A stretch of DNA of 64,000 nt from CAZGOM01 sp964527265 (GTDB taxonomy: Bacteria; Planctomycetota; Phycisphaerae; Phycisphaerales; Phycisphaeraceae), in contig CAZGOM010000004.1 in NCBI GenBank assembly GCA_964527265.1, positions 19,858 through 83,857 on the forward strand. The letters run 5' to 3'. This document shows positions 1 to 6,461 of the stretch, one piece after another. How positions within the stretch are numbered: the first letter of the stretch is position 1; each line of letters begins with the position of its first letter. The notes beneath the pieces are model-generated. The model was not told the DNA's origin. It was given only the letters and a program-made list of their open reading frames with translations, and ran no database searches. A program made the position numbers and the translations under genes.

Positions 1-146
1 AACGCGGGCAGGGGAACGTGGGTGTGGACGAAATCACCGCTGCTGCGATTTGGGTTATCCAGGGCGTCGAAGGCTGATTGGAGGTTGAGATTGGCCGCGC
101 GATGTGTGGCGATGTGGCGGCGAAAAGGGTGGGGAGTGACTGTCAT
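1..146 (-). CDS. Partial unknown protein, N-terminal 48 residues
   Basis: An ATG on the minus strand at 146 opens a frame that stays open to the window edge, giving an N-terminus that begins MTVTPHPFRRHIATHRAAN and continues without a stop. The stretch just upstream (about 175-225) is A+T-rich, as expected for a promoter region shared with the divergent ferritin-like gene. No Shine-Dalgarno sequence is visible before the ATG. The product cannot be recognised from 48 residues; that it is a gene at all is an inference from the open frame and the divergent layout. Confidence 0.4.
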   Translation of the reverse strand, partial: MTVTPHPFRRHIATHRAANLNLQSAFDALDNPNRSSGDFVHTHVPLPA

Positions 147-372
147 GGGCAATTGGGTTGAGGGCAGGGAAGTGGTTAAAAGTAATTTATAGTAATTAAA
201 AGTTTTCGTCAATATGATTGAAAAAGGGTGGTTGCCTTTCGGGGGTGGGCCGATGGGGGGACCGGTGAATTGCTGATGGTGACGCGGGGGCGGGGAGGTT
301 CAAATGATGTGTGGTGGTGCGGCGTTTTTCGGCGCTGCCCACTTTCACTCAAGCCTAATTAAGGAGCGCATC

Positions 373-885
373 ATGGCCAAACGAACAACCAAAACATCAA
401 AAAAGGCACCCGCAACGGCGGCGGGAGCAGCGACCGGGAAGATTACTCGTGAGGAATTGATTCGGCTGCTGAATGAGGACTTGGCGCGGGAGTATCAGGC
501 GATCATCGCGTATGTGGTGTACAGCCAGGTGATCAAGGGCGCCAAGTACATGAACATCGCCAAGGAATTGGAAGTGCATGCGTCGGAGGAACTGACGCAC
601 GCATTGCAGATTTCCAAGCAGATCGATTACCTGGGCGGGGTGCCGACAGTGGTGCCCAAGCAAGTGAAAATGTCCGACAAGCCGGATGATTTGCTGCGGT
701 TTGACCTGGACAATGAGATTGAGACCATCGGGCATTACCGGACGCGCATCCGGCAGTGCGAGGCGCTCAATGAGTTTGCGATGGCGGAGACGATCCGCGG
801 GATCATTAAGCAAGAGCAGGAACATGCGATCGACCTGGCGACGGCGCTGGGGATCGAGGTGCCGCGGATTCCTGTGGGGAAGTAG
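373..885 (+). CDS. Ferritin-like (bacterioferritin/Dps-type) diiron domain protein
   Basis: Predicted 170-residue four-helix-bundle protein of the ferritin-like superfamily, probably iron storage or peroxide protection in the cytoplasm. After a basic, Ala/Lys/Thr-rich N-terminal tail (residues 1-23) the helices carry the diiron pattern: E40 in LAREYQA, ExxH at E73/H76 (SEELTHA), an acidic helix around E115-E117 and a second ExxH at E148/H151 (EQEHA). The start at 373 is chosen because AAGGAG at 361 lies at ideal spacing; an upstream ATG at 304 would only add a low-complexity leader. A strong terminator follows, so the gene is probably a single unit. Whether it stores iron or is a non-storage ferritin-like protein cannot be decided here. 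Confidence 0.85.
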   Translation: MAKRTTKTSKKAPATAAGAATGKITREELIRLLNEDLAREYQAIIAYVVYSQVIKGAKYMNIAKELEVHASEELTHALQISKQIDYLGGVPTVVPKQVKMSDKPDDLLRFDLDNEIETIGHYRTRIRQCEALNEFAMAETIRGIIKQEQEHAIDLATALGIEVPRIPVGK

Positions 886-915
886 TTTTGAGTCGGAATG
901 AAAAGTGAAGTTTGA

Positions 916-961
916 GCCACGGCATGCCAGGTTGTAGAGGTCATGCCGTGGCGCTTTTTAT
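916..961 (+). terminator. Intrinsic terminator of the ferritin-like gene
   Basis: GCCACGGCATG (916-926) pairs perfectly with CATGCCGTGGC (942-952) and is followed by a T-rich run to 961. It lies 30 bases after the stop of the ferritin-like gene. Confidence 0.85.
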
Positions 962-1014
962 TGGGAGTGGGCGGGATAGGATGATACGGGCGCGTATATA
1001 CAGGAGACTTCCGG

Positions 1015-1713
1015 ATGCGGAAATATTTCATTGTTTTTGGCGTGGTGCTTGTTCTAGGTTTGATCGGTTTGACAGCTTGCATGCGGTCGGGAGAGACCGC
1101 CAAATCTCCCGGGGCTGGCCAATCCTTGCCGGAGCAAGTGGAGGCGGGTCAATTGGTCGATCAATGGCACATGATTTGTGCCGCGGACATGGCGACTGTT
1201 GAAGTCGAAAAGGCTTTGTACGACAGGGCGGGTGACGGGTATTTTTTCATTCACGTTCGCATACGCAATACAACCGACCATGTGATCGCGGTCCAGCTGC
1301 GCAACGGTACAAACGTGATCTATCCCAACCAGTGGGGGGCGTTGATGCAAGATCACCGGAGCGTCATAGACGAGATGCGGCTGATACATGCACCGTTTGA
1401 TGATGCACAGAGGGCCGGTTTGATCAAGGACTTTAAGTCCAAGCAAATGGCGGCGATTGAGGCTGGTGGAACAATCGATTACTACCGGGCATTTAACGCC
1501 AGCGGGCGGTCTGATGTGGAGAATCGAACAGCCAAATCGCCGTATATGTTCATCAGCCTGGATGGTGTGCTGAATTTCAGCGATGGTGTGGCGGCAGAGC
1601 AGATTTCCTGTGCGCGGGAAGGGGCAGGGAGCGCGGCGACGGATTTGATTCTGTCGACGCCGATTGTGTGGAAGAGGATTCCAGTGGGCGGGCGTGTCAT
1701 CGATTGGCGTTGA
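1015..1713 (+). CDS. Membrane-anchored protein of unknown function, paralogue A
   Basis: A 232-residue protein with an N-terminal hydrophobic segment (about residues 5-21) ending in LTAC, which fits a lipobox, so it is probably a lipoprotein. The body is a soluble exported domain with VEVEKALYDR, HVRIRNTTD and YPNQWGALMQ. It is a tandem paralogue of the next gene (MRKYFIV start; shared HVRIRNTTD, YPNQWGAL, FISLDGV, QISCA and IVWK/IAWK motifs). The GGAGAC sequence before the ATG is a usable ribosome site. The conserved NTTD and PNQWG blocks suggest a beta-rich domain that binds something outside the membrane; no function is assigned. Confidence 0.75.
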   Translation: MRKYFIVFGVVLVLGLIGLTACMRSGETAKSPGAGQSLPEQVEAGQLVDQWHMICAADMATVEVEKALYDRAGDGYFFIHVRIRNTTDHVIAVQLRNGTNVIYPNQWGALMQDHRSVIDEMRLIHAPFDDAQRAGLIKDFKSKQMAAIEAGGTIDYYRAFNASGRSDVENRTAKSPYMFISLDGVLNFSDGVAAEQISCAREGAGSAATDLILSTPIVWKRIPVGGRVIDWR

Positions 1714-1904
1714 AAGGCTTGGCATCCGATTGAGTTATGTGTGTGTTTTTTCAGGTGAGTGACGGCGATGCTGATTTTCTGGCGGGTGGTGGCCGGAGAT
1801 GATGGGGGCACTTGCGCAAGGATTGATCAGGAGCGTACGTGAGAATAAAAAACGTGAAATTTCGGGCTTAAAAATGATGGATTTGTGCGTGAGGAGATTT
1901 TTAA

Positions 1905-2555
1905 ATGAGAAAGTATTTCATCGTCGCGGGAGCAGTCGCCTTGATCGGTTTGGCCATTTGGGTGCTGACGGGGATGCGCGCCGAGCCGCCCGCGCCGGAG
2001 AGTTGGCAATTGATTCGCAGCGGGAAAATGGCGGAGATTGAGGTTGAAAAGACGCTTTACCGCAAAGTGGGTGAAGCACATTTCTTCATTCATGTCCGCA
2101 TACGCAACACGACTGACCGGGCCATTGGGATCGATGTGCGGGATTATTCAAAAGTGGTCTACCCAAACCAGTGGGGAGCGTTGAAGGAGGAGCAGCGGGG
2201 CATGATCAACGAAAGCCGCGTGAGGCACGCACCGTTGGATGATACCCAGCGGGCCGAGCTTTTAAAGGAGTTCAAAGCCAATCGCCTGACGGCGATCGCT
2301 CCCGGCCAGGTGATCGACTATTTCCGGGAATTCAATGCTCGCGAACCGGACAAATTTGAAAAACAGACTTTGGGATACCGGTTTCTGTTTATCAGCCTGG
2401 ATGGCGTGTCGGCAGTCACTGATGGTGAGGGCGTCGAGCAAATCTCATGCGCCTGGGAGGAGGGCAATCCCAGGGGAATGACGGACTTGATCATTCCAGT
2501 GCCGATTGCGTGGAAGAACATTCCTGCGGGTGGAAACATCGTTCGGCGGCGTTGA
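1905..2555 (+). CDS. Membrane-anchored protein of unknown function, paralogue B
   Basis: A 216-residue tandem paralogue of the gene at 1015, sharing the MRKYFIV start, HFFIHVRIRNTTDRAI, YPNQWGALK, LFISLDGV and a final WKNIPAGG block. Unlike paralogue A it has no cysteine at the end of its hydrophobic N-terminal segment (about residues 5-23), so it is probably held by an uncleaved signal anchor rather than a lipid. GAGGAG at 1891 precedes the start. The 190 bases between the copies have no visible terminator hairpin, so co-transcription is possible. Function unknown. Confidence 0.75.
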   Translation: MRKYFIVAGAVALIGLAIWVLTGMRAEPPAPESWQLIRSGKMAEIEVEKTLYRKVGEAHFFIHVRIRNTTDRAIGIDVRDYSKVVYPNQWGALKEEQRGMINESRVRHAPLDDTQRAELLKEFKANRLTAIAPGQVIDYFREFNAREPDKFEKQTLGYRFLFISLDGVSAVTDGEGVEQISCAWEEGNPRGMTDLIIPVPIAWKNIPAGGNIVRRR

Positions 2556-2656
2556 CGGATCAGGGATATGTGGACAATTTTCCAGGCAGAGTAAAACAGG
2601 CATTCGGTGGTAAGACGCGGGTCTGATTCGAATCCGACTTGTGGCAGCCAATGCCG

Positions 2657-2735
2657 TTTCGTGGGTGCTCGTGTGAGTATACGCTTCAACCACGGCTACA
2701 GTGCCCACCGTCTCATTTGGGTGCGTGGCACAACA
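2657..2735. repeat. Two-hairpin repeat, copy 1
   Basis: First hairpin: CGTGG (2660-2664) with CCACG (2690-2694), enclosing an inner stem with an AGTA loop. It is followed by CTA and a second hairpin, GTGCC (2701-2705) with GGCAC (2727-2731). The same architecture recurs at 22.4, 22.9 and 23.4 kb. It fills most of the gap between 2556 and 2827, in which no gene is seen. Confidence 0.6.
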
Positions 2736-2827
2736 TAGCAGTGATGGTTTCTGCTTCATTTATGCGTTTTATAAGAAGCATTGCCGTGTCATGCAATGGT
2801 TTATGGCGTAGTGTTCCCCTGATCATG

Positions 2828-3190
2828 TCAGGTGAGGGCGTCCATGCCGGGGATGTTCATGCCGCCGGTGAGCTTGGACATTTCGGCCTGGACGAGCGCT
2901 TTGGCCTTGTTGAGGGCTTCGTTCATGGCGATGAGGATGAGGCTTTCGACGTATTTGCGTTCATAGTCGCCGCCGCCGGAGGCGTAAGCGCCGATCATGG
3001 CGGGGTCGATTTTGATTTCAGTGACTTCCATCTTGCCGTTGATGGTGACTTTGACTGCGCCGTAACCGGATTCACCGGTGACGAACATGTTGGGAAGGTC
3101 CTGCTGGAGGCGCTCCATTTTGGCCTGGAAGTCTTTGGCCTGGCCCATCATGCCGGCGAGTTGCGAGAGGTTTTTGAGTTTGTCGAACAT
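2828..3190 (-). CDS. ybaB: YbaB/EbfC-family nucleoid-associated protein
   Basis: A 120-residue protein starting MFDKLKNLSQLAGMMGQAKD, the typical YbaB/EbfC start, followed by the family's central VTINGKMEVTEIKIDPAMI strand pair and a C-terminal helix ending LTGGMNIPGM. Members are small DNA-binding dimers associated with the nucleoid, often next to dnaX-recR. Here that context is missing: the gene lies alone downstream of mtnP on the same strand. The frame is open further upstream, but that extension is the translation of a heptad repeat, so the internal ATG at 3190 is taken as the start. Confidence 0.9.
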   Translation of the reverse strand: MFDKLKNLSQLAGMMGQAKDFQAKMERLQQDLPNMFVTGESGYGAVKVTINGKMEVTEIKIDPAMIGAYASGGGDYERKYVESLILIAMNEALNKAKALVQAEMSKLTGGMNIPGMDALT

Positions 3191-3202
3191 TTGAATGAAG
3201 AT

Positions 3203-3304
3203 GGGTTCTGGGTCTTGGGTTCTGGGTTTTTGGAAGAGCCGGAGGGCTACGGGAGACGAAGGCATATCTTAACTCTGACAAGACTCAAGACCCAGAACCC
3301 AAGA
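3203..3304. repeat. Facing pair of GGGTTCT/GGGTCTT heptad arrays
   Basis: A plus-strand array of GGGTTCT, GGGTCTT, GGGTTCT, GGGTTTT at 3203-3230 faces a complementary array (ACTCAAG, ACCCAGA, ACCCAAG) at 3281-3304. The two could pair across a spacer of about 50 bases. The element separates mtnP from ybaB. Confidence 0.75.
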
Positions 3305-3310
3305 TGCAAA

Positions 3311-4204
3311 TTAAAAGTGCTCGCCCCAGAGGGGGCGGAGTTTTTCGATTTCCTCGGCGGGGATGAGCTTTTTGTCGGTCCAGATGGCGTTGGCAAGGGA
3401 GGTGTGGGCGTGGCTGGGGGTGGTTTTCAAGAATGTGGTGTCGGCAAGGGCGGCCTTGATTAGCGTGAGGCTTTTGCGGGTGCAGCTTTGGATGTTGCCG
3501 ATGATTTCTTTTAAGAGTTCGTGCTGGGGGCGCGAGCCGTCGTGGGGACGCCAGGCGTCATAGTCGGTGGGGAGGTTGACCAGGGCGTAGGCGATTTGCG
3601 CTTCGCGGGCGAGGCGTGCTTCGGGCATGGCGGTCATGCCGACCAGGTCCGCCCCCCAGGTGCGATGCATGTGGCTTTCGGCGCGGGTGGAGAAGGCGGG
3701 GCCCTCCATGCAGACATAGGTGCCTTTGTCATGAACGACGGTGCCGGGGTCGGATTCCTGGATGGCAGTGACGGCGGAGAGGAGCCACTTACGCATGACG
3801 GGGCAGAAGGGTTCGGAGAGCTCAGTATGAACAGCGGCGTGGTTGAAAAAAGTGTTGGCGCGTTTGTGGGTTTTATCGATGATCTGGTCGGGGATGACGA
3901 GGTGGCCGGGGGCGATGTGTTCGCGGAGCGAGCCGCACGCACCGGAAGCGACGATGTGGGTGACGCCGAGTTTCTTTAAGGCGAAGATATTGGCCTGGTA
4001 GGGGACCTGGGAGGGGTTGAAGGTGTGGCCTTCGCCGTGGCGTTTTAAGAGGAAGATCTGGTTGCCGGCCCAGGTGACTTCAAGGATGGCGGCGCTGGGC
4101 TTGCCGAAGGGGGTGTCGATGTGGTGTTGGATGCCGGTTTCGGCGGCGAAGGCGTTGCCCAGGCCGGTGCCGCCGATGACTGCGATTTTGAGGGAGTGGG
4201 TCAT
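3311..4204 (-). CDS. mtnP: S-methyl-5'-thioadenosine phosphorylase
   Basis: Purine-nucleoside phosphorylase family member that splits methylthioadenosine with phosphate into adenine and methylthioribose-1-phosphate in methionine salvage. The 297-residue chain has the usual length. Visible motifs: IAVIGGTGLG at the N-terminus, FLLKRHGEGHTFNPSQVPYQAN (phosphate and subunit contacts), the purine-site block MEGPAFSTRAES, VGMTAMPEARLAREA, and the typical TDYDAW. The start at 4204 (MTHSLKIAVIGG) is the first Met before the conserved core; the much longer open frame upstream is a shadow of the divergent SGNH gene. No other methionine-salvage gene is adjacent. The MTA versus inosine preference is a family inference. 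Confidence 0.93.
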   Translation of the reverse strand: MTHSLKIAVIGGTGLGNAFAAETGIQHHIDTPFGKPSAAILEVTWAGNQIFLLKRHGEGHTFNPSQVPYQANIFALKKLGVTHIVASGACGSLREHIAPGHLVIPDQIIDKTHKRANTFFNHAAVHTELSEPFCPVMRKWLLSAVTAIQESDPGTVVHDKGTYVCMEGPAFSTRAESHMHRTWGADLVGMTAMPEARLAREAQIAYALVNLPTDYDAWRPHDGSRPQHELLKEIIGNIQSCTRKSLTLIKAALADTTFLKTTPSHAHTSLANAIWTDKKLIPAEEIEKLRPLWGEHF

Positions 4205-4228
4205 GCCGGGAATGATAGCGAGGAAGAT

Positions 4229-4258
4229 TGGGTTCTGGGTCTTGGGTTCTGGGTTCTG
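4229..4258. repeat. GGGTTCT/GGGTCTT heptad array
   Basis: Four heptads in a row directly upstream of the mtnP start, in the space between two divergent genes. Same family as the array at 3203. Confidence 0.7.
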
Positions 4259-4344
4259 TTCAGAAAAGATCTGAGGCTGTGCGCGGTGGAAACTTTTGTT
4301 AACGTTTGGAGCGCCTTGCGATCTCTGAATCATTCGGATGAAGA

Positions 4345-4386
4345 ACACCCTGACCCTTCCCCTCTTCCTGAGGGAGAGGGGGACCA
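4345..4386. repeat. REP-like CCCTC hairpin, copy 1
   Basis: A C-rich arm (ACCCTGACCCTTCCCCTC) is followed by TTCCTGA and a complementary GGGAGAGGGG arm. It ends about 17 bases before the GTG of the SGNH gene, so it lies in that gene's leader. Related hairpins are at 23637 and 36964, and inside mutS near 6653. Confidence 0.65.
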
Positions 4387-4402
4387 GATAAGGAGCGGAT
4401 CG

Positions 4403-5446
4403 GTGAGCAATCAGATTTTGACGCGGTTGGATGAGACGGTGGAACTGGTGAATGAGAAGGCGGATGCCAAGCGGGCCGACTTCATCAAGCGGTTGGATGT
4501 GGCGGAGCCGGCGGATGTGGCGGTGCGGATTTCCGCGGAGGTGCGGTGCGAGGGGGTGACGGGGGTGCAGGGGTTGGGGAGCGCGGTGTTTTTCAATGTG
4601 GAGTACACCCAGGGGCCGATTTTCTGGGACACGTTTTTGTACCCGGAGACGGGGACAACGGCATGGCGGACGCTGTCGATTGACGTGCGGCGGCGGGGGG
4701 CTGTGAAGGCAGTTGAAATGCACATTCGGCATCACTTGAAGGGGAAGATCAGCGTGCGGAATGTGCGGGTGGAGGCACTGGAGATGCCGGTGGATGATGC
4801 GGATGTCACGGTGCTGGTGTTTGGCGACAGCACGGACATGGTGTGTTATTTGCCCCACGAATTGAGGCTGACGCGGCGGCTGGAGATGCTGTTGCGGGAT
4901 CGGTTTGATGACAGGCGGATTGATGTGCATGGGTTGGCGGAGGGTGGGGAGACATTGCCGCGCGTGATTGAGACGGGACGGTTTGAGCGAGAGCTGAGAG
5001 TGTTTCCCAAGGTGGAGATTGTGATGATCCGGTATGGGCTCAATGATGAGAGCCGGAAGGTGGAACCGGCGGAGTTTGGTCGGCTTTTGCATGTGGCGCG
5101 GGAGATTGTGAAGAAGGTGCATCCGGCGGCGCAGGTGATTTTGAGCACGACGATTCCGTGCAAGTCGCAGGCGTACGACGCGGAGGCGATCAAGGCGGGG
5201 GCGGAGATGGGATTATTGGTGCAGCGGCTGGATGAGATGATGATTGCGCGGAGCGCAGGGGGGGATTGGGACTGGCATCATCAGGCGCTTGGGAATGTGG
5301 GGCGGCGGCGGACTAAGACGCCGGAGGGAAACCCGACTGGGCTCTTGGGGGACAAGCATCCCAATGCGTATGGGGCACAGATGATTGCTGAGTTTTATTT
5401 TGAGAATCTGGAGGGGATGGTGGAGAGGATTTTGGAGGTTAAATAG
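4403..5446 (+). CDS. SGNH/GDSL-family hydrolase
   Basis: Predicted 347-residue esterase or acetylhydrolase of the SGNH superfamily. The N-terminal ~115 residues form a beta-rich domain; the catalytic domain starts at VLVFGDSTDMVCYL (block I with the nucleophile Ser in GDS), continues with a GLN block (RYGLNDES, block III) and ends with DKHPNAYG, carrying the Asp and His of block V. No signal peptide is seen. The GTG at 4403 is chosen because AGGAG at 4391 sits 7 bases before it; the longer frame upstream only translates a heptad repeat and the hairpin. Substrate is unknown; such proteins often de-acetylate polysaccharides. Confidence 0.85.
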   Translation: MSNQILTRLDETVELVNEKADAKRADFIKRLDVAEPADVAVRISAEVRCEGVTGVQGLGSAVFFNVEYTQGPIFWDTFLYPETGTTAWRTLSIDVRRRGAVKAVEMHIRHHLKGKISVRNVRVEALEMPVDDADVTVLVFGDSTDMVCYLPHELRLTRRLEMLLRDRFDDRRIDVHGLAEGGETLPRVIETGRFERELRVFPKVEIVMIRYGLNDESRKVEPAEFGRLLHVAREIVKKVHPAAQVILSTTIPCKSQAYDAEAIKAGAEMGLLVQRLDEMMIARSAGGDWDWHHQALGNVGRRRTKTPEGNPTGLLGDKHPNAYGAQMIAEFYFENLEGMVERILEVK

Positions 5447-5487
5447 CATCGCCCAGAGCCGGTGAGAAGATGTGCCACCGGGCATGG

Positions 5488-6240
5488 TTATTCCCAGGCT
5501 TTGTTGGCGGAATCGGTGGTGTCATCGAGGACCCAGAGGTCGTTGCGTTGGCCGCGGATGAGTGATTCGATATGCCCGTCGGCGAACATGAGGTTGAGTG
5601 CGAGCGTGTTGCCGCGGAGGTGGCCGCGTGGGCGCTGGTCGTTGAGGTTGACGGAATTGTTGAGGGTTTTGACCCACTCGATTTCGGCATAGGACCTGTT
5701 GTCGCCGGCGAGGAGGAGCCTGGCAGGGCTCATTTTGATTTGAGTCAGGGTGCGGCGCTGGCTCCAGTAGCCGGCGTCATTGACGTCGCGGGAGGAGGTG
5801 AGCTCCAGGTTGATGCCGTAGTACCCGGAGTTGTAGATGGTGGAGAGGTCGCGGCGGAAATTGGCTTCGGGGCAGATGAAACCTTTGACGTGCATGTCGA
5901 CGCGTTTGGTTGAATTGGAGGCACCGACGAGTGTGCCGTCCAAATTGTCGCCGGTGACTTCATCTACGCGTGATTCACCTGACCAGCCCATGTAGGGGGC
6001 GAGGCGGATCATCCAGCGGGAACTGTGGCGTTTGGTGAAGGGGAAGGCGGAGTCGCGTTGGTCGGCGACATACCCGAACATGGCGATGGATTGCTGGCGC
6101 ACCTGAGACATGCAGACGATCTGGCGAGCGCGGAGGCGGGCCTGTCCGATGGTGGGGAGCGTCATGGCGACGAGCACGGCAATGACGGCGATGACGACGA
6201 GGAGCTCAACGAGGGTGAAGGCGGGAAGGAGACGGCGCAT
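5488..6240 (-). CDS. Prepilin-type N-terminal cleavage/methylation domain protein
   Basis: A 250-residue protein with a type IV prepilin/pseudopilin leader: RRLLPAFTLVELLVVIAVIA, with cleavage expected before the Phe and the conserved Glu five residues later, followed by one transmembrane helix. The body ends with a strand and turn of the type LALNLMFADGHIESL, typical of the short exported pseudopilin-like proteins that are numerous in planctomycetes (DUF1559-related). It is a lone gene with no secretion operon nearby. Its leader contains a 14-base perfect palindrome. Its role (pseudopilin, surface protein or substrate binder) is unknown. Confidence 0.85.
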   Translation of the reverse strand: MRRLLPAFTLVELLVVIAVIAVLVAMTLPTIGQARLRARQIVCMSQVRQQSIAMFGYVADQRDSAFPFTKRHSSRWMIRLAPYMGWSGESRVDEVTGDNLDGTLVGASNSTKRVDMHVKGFICPEANFRRDLSTIYNSGYYGINLELTSSRDVNDAGYWSQRRTLTQIKMSPARLLLAGDNRSYAEIEWVKTLNNSVNLNDQRPRGHLRGNTLALNLMFADGHIESLIRGQRNDLWVLDDTTDSANKAWE

Positions 6241-6285
6241 GGAGGCTCCAGAAGAAGTGAGGGTCAGTGATATGAGGATGATATA

Positions 6286-6299
6286 TCAACCTAGGTTGA
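6286..6299. promoter_or_regulatory. Candidate operator palindrome TCAACCTAGGTTGA
   Basis: A perfect 14-base palindrome, 46 bases upstream of the prepilin-like gene at 5488-6240 on the minus strand, in an A+T-rich stretch. A near-copy, CAACCTAGGGTGA, lies upstream of the oxidoreductase at 41779. The size and symmetry fit a dimeric repressor such as a LacI- or GntR-type protein; the regulator is not identified. Confidence 0.45.
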
Positions 6300-6461
6300 A
6301 TGCAAGCCGATTTTGAGGTTTGAGGGGATAGACGGCAGGGATTCGATTGAGTTTGAGAAGGGATGAATTTCCGGGCTGCTGGTTTGTGGAAGAGTGCCGC
6401 AAAGCCAATAAAAACCTCACTTGCGTGCCGATTTAGTAAGAGGCGGTTCAACCAGATGCGC

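Noticed and set aside
2600..2656. tRNA-like 3' half (D-loop-like TTCGGTGGTAAGAC, T-loop-like GATTCGAATCC, then GCCA)
   Set aside because: No anticodon arm, an 8-base T-loop and no upstream strand that pairs with the supposed acceptor. At best a decayed tRNA fragment.
4205..5122. 900-base N-terminal extension of the mtnP frame
   Set aside because: Translates a heptad array and the antisense of the SGNH gene; the mtnP core begins at 4204 with the usual family start.
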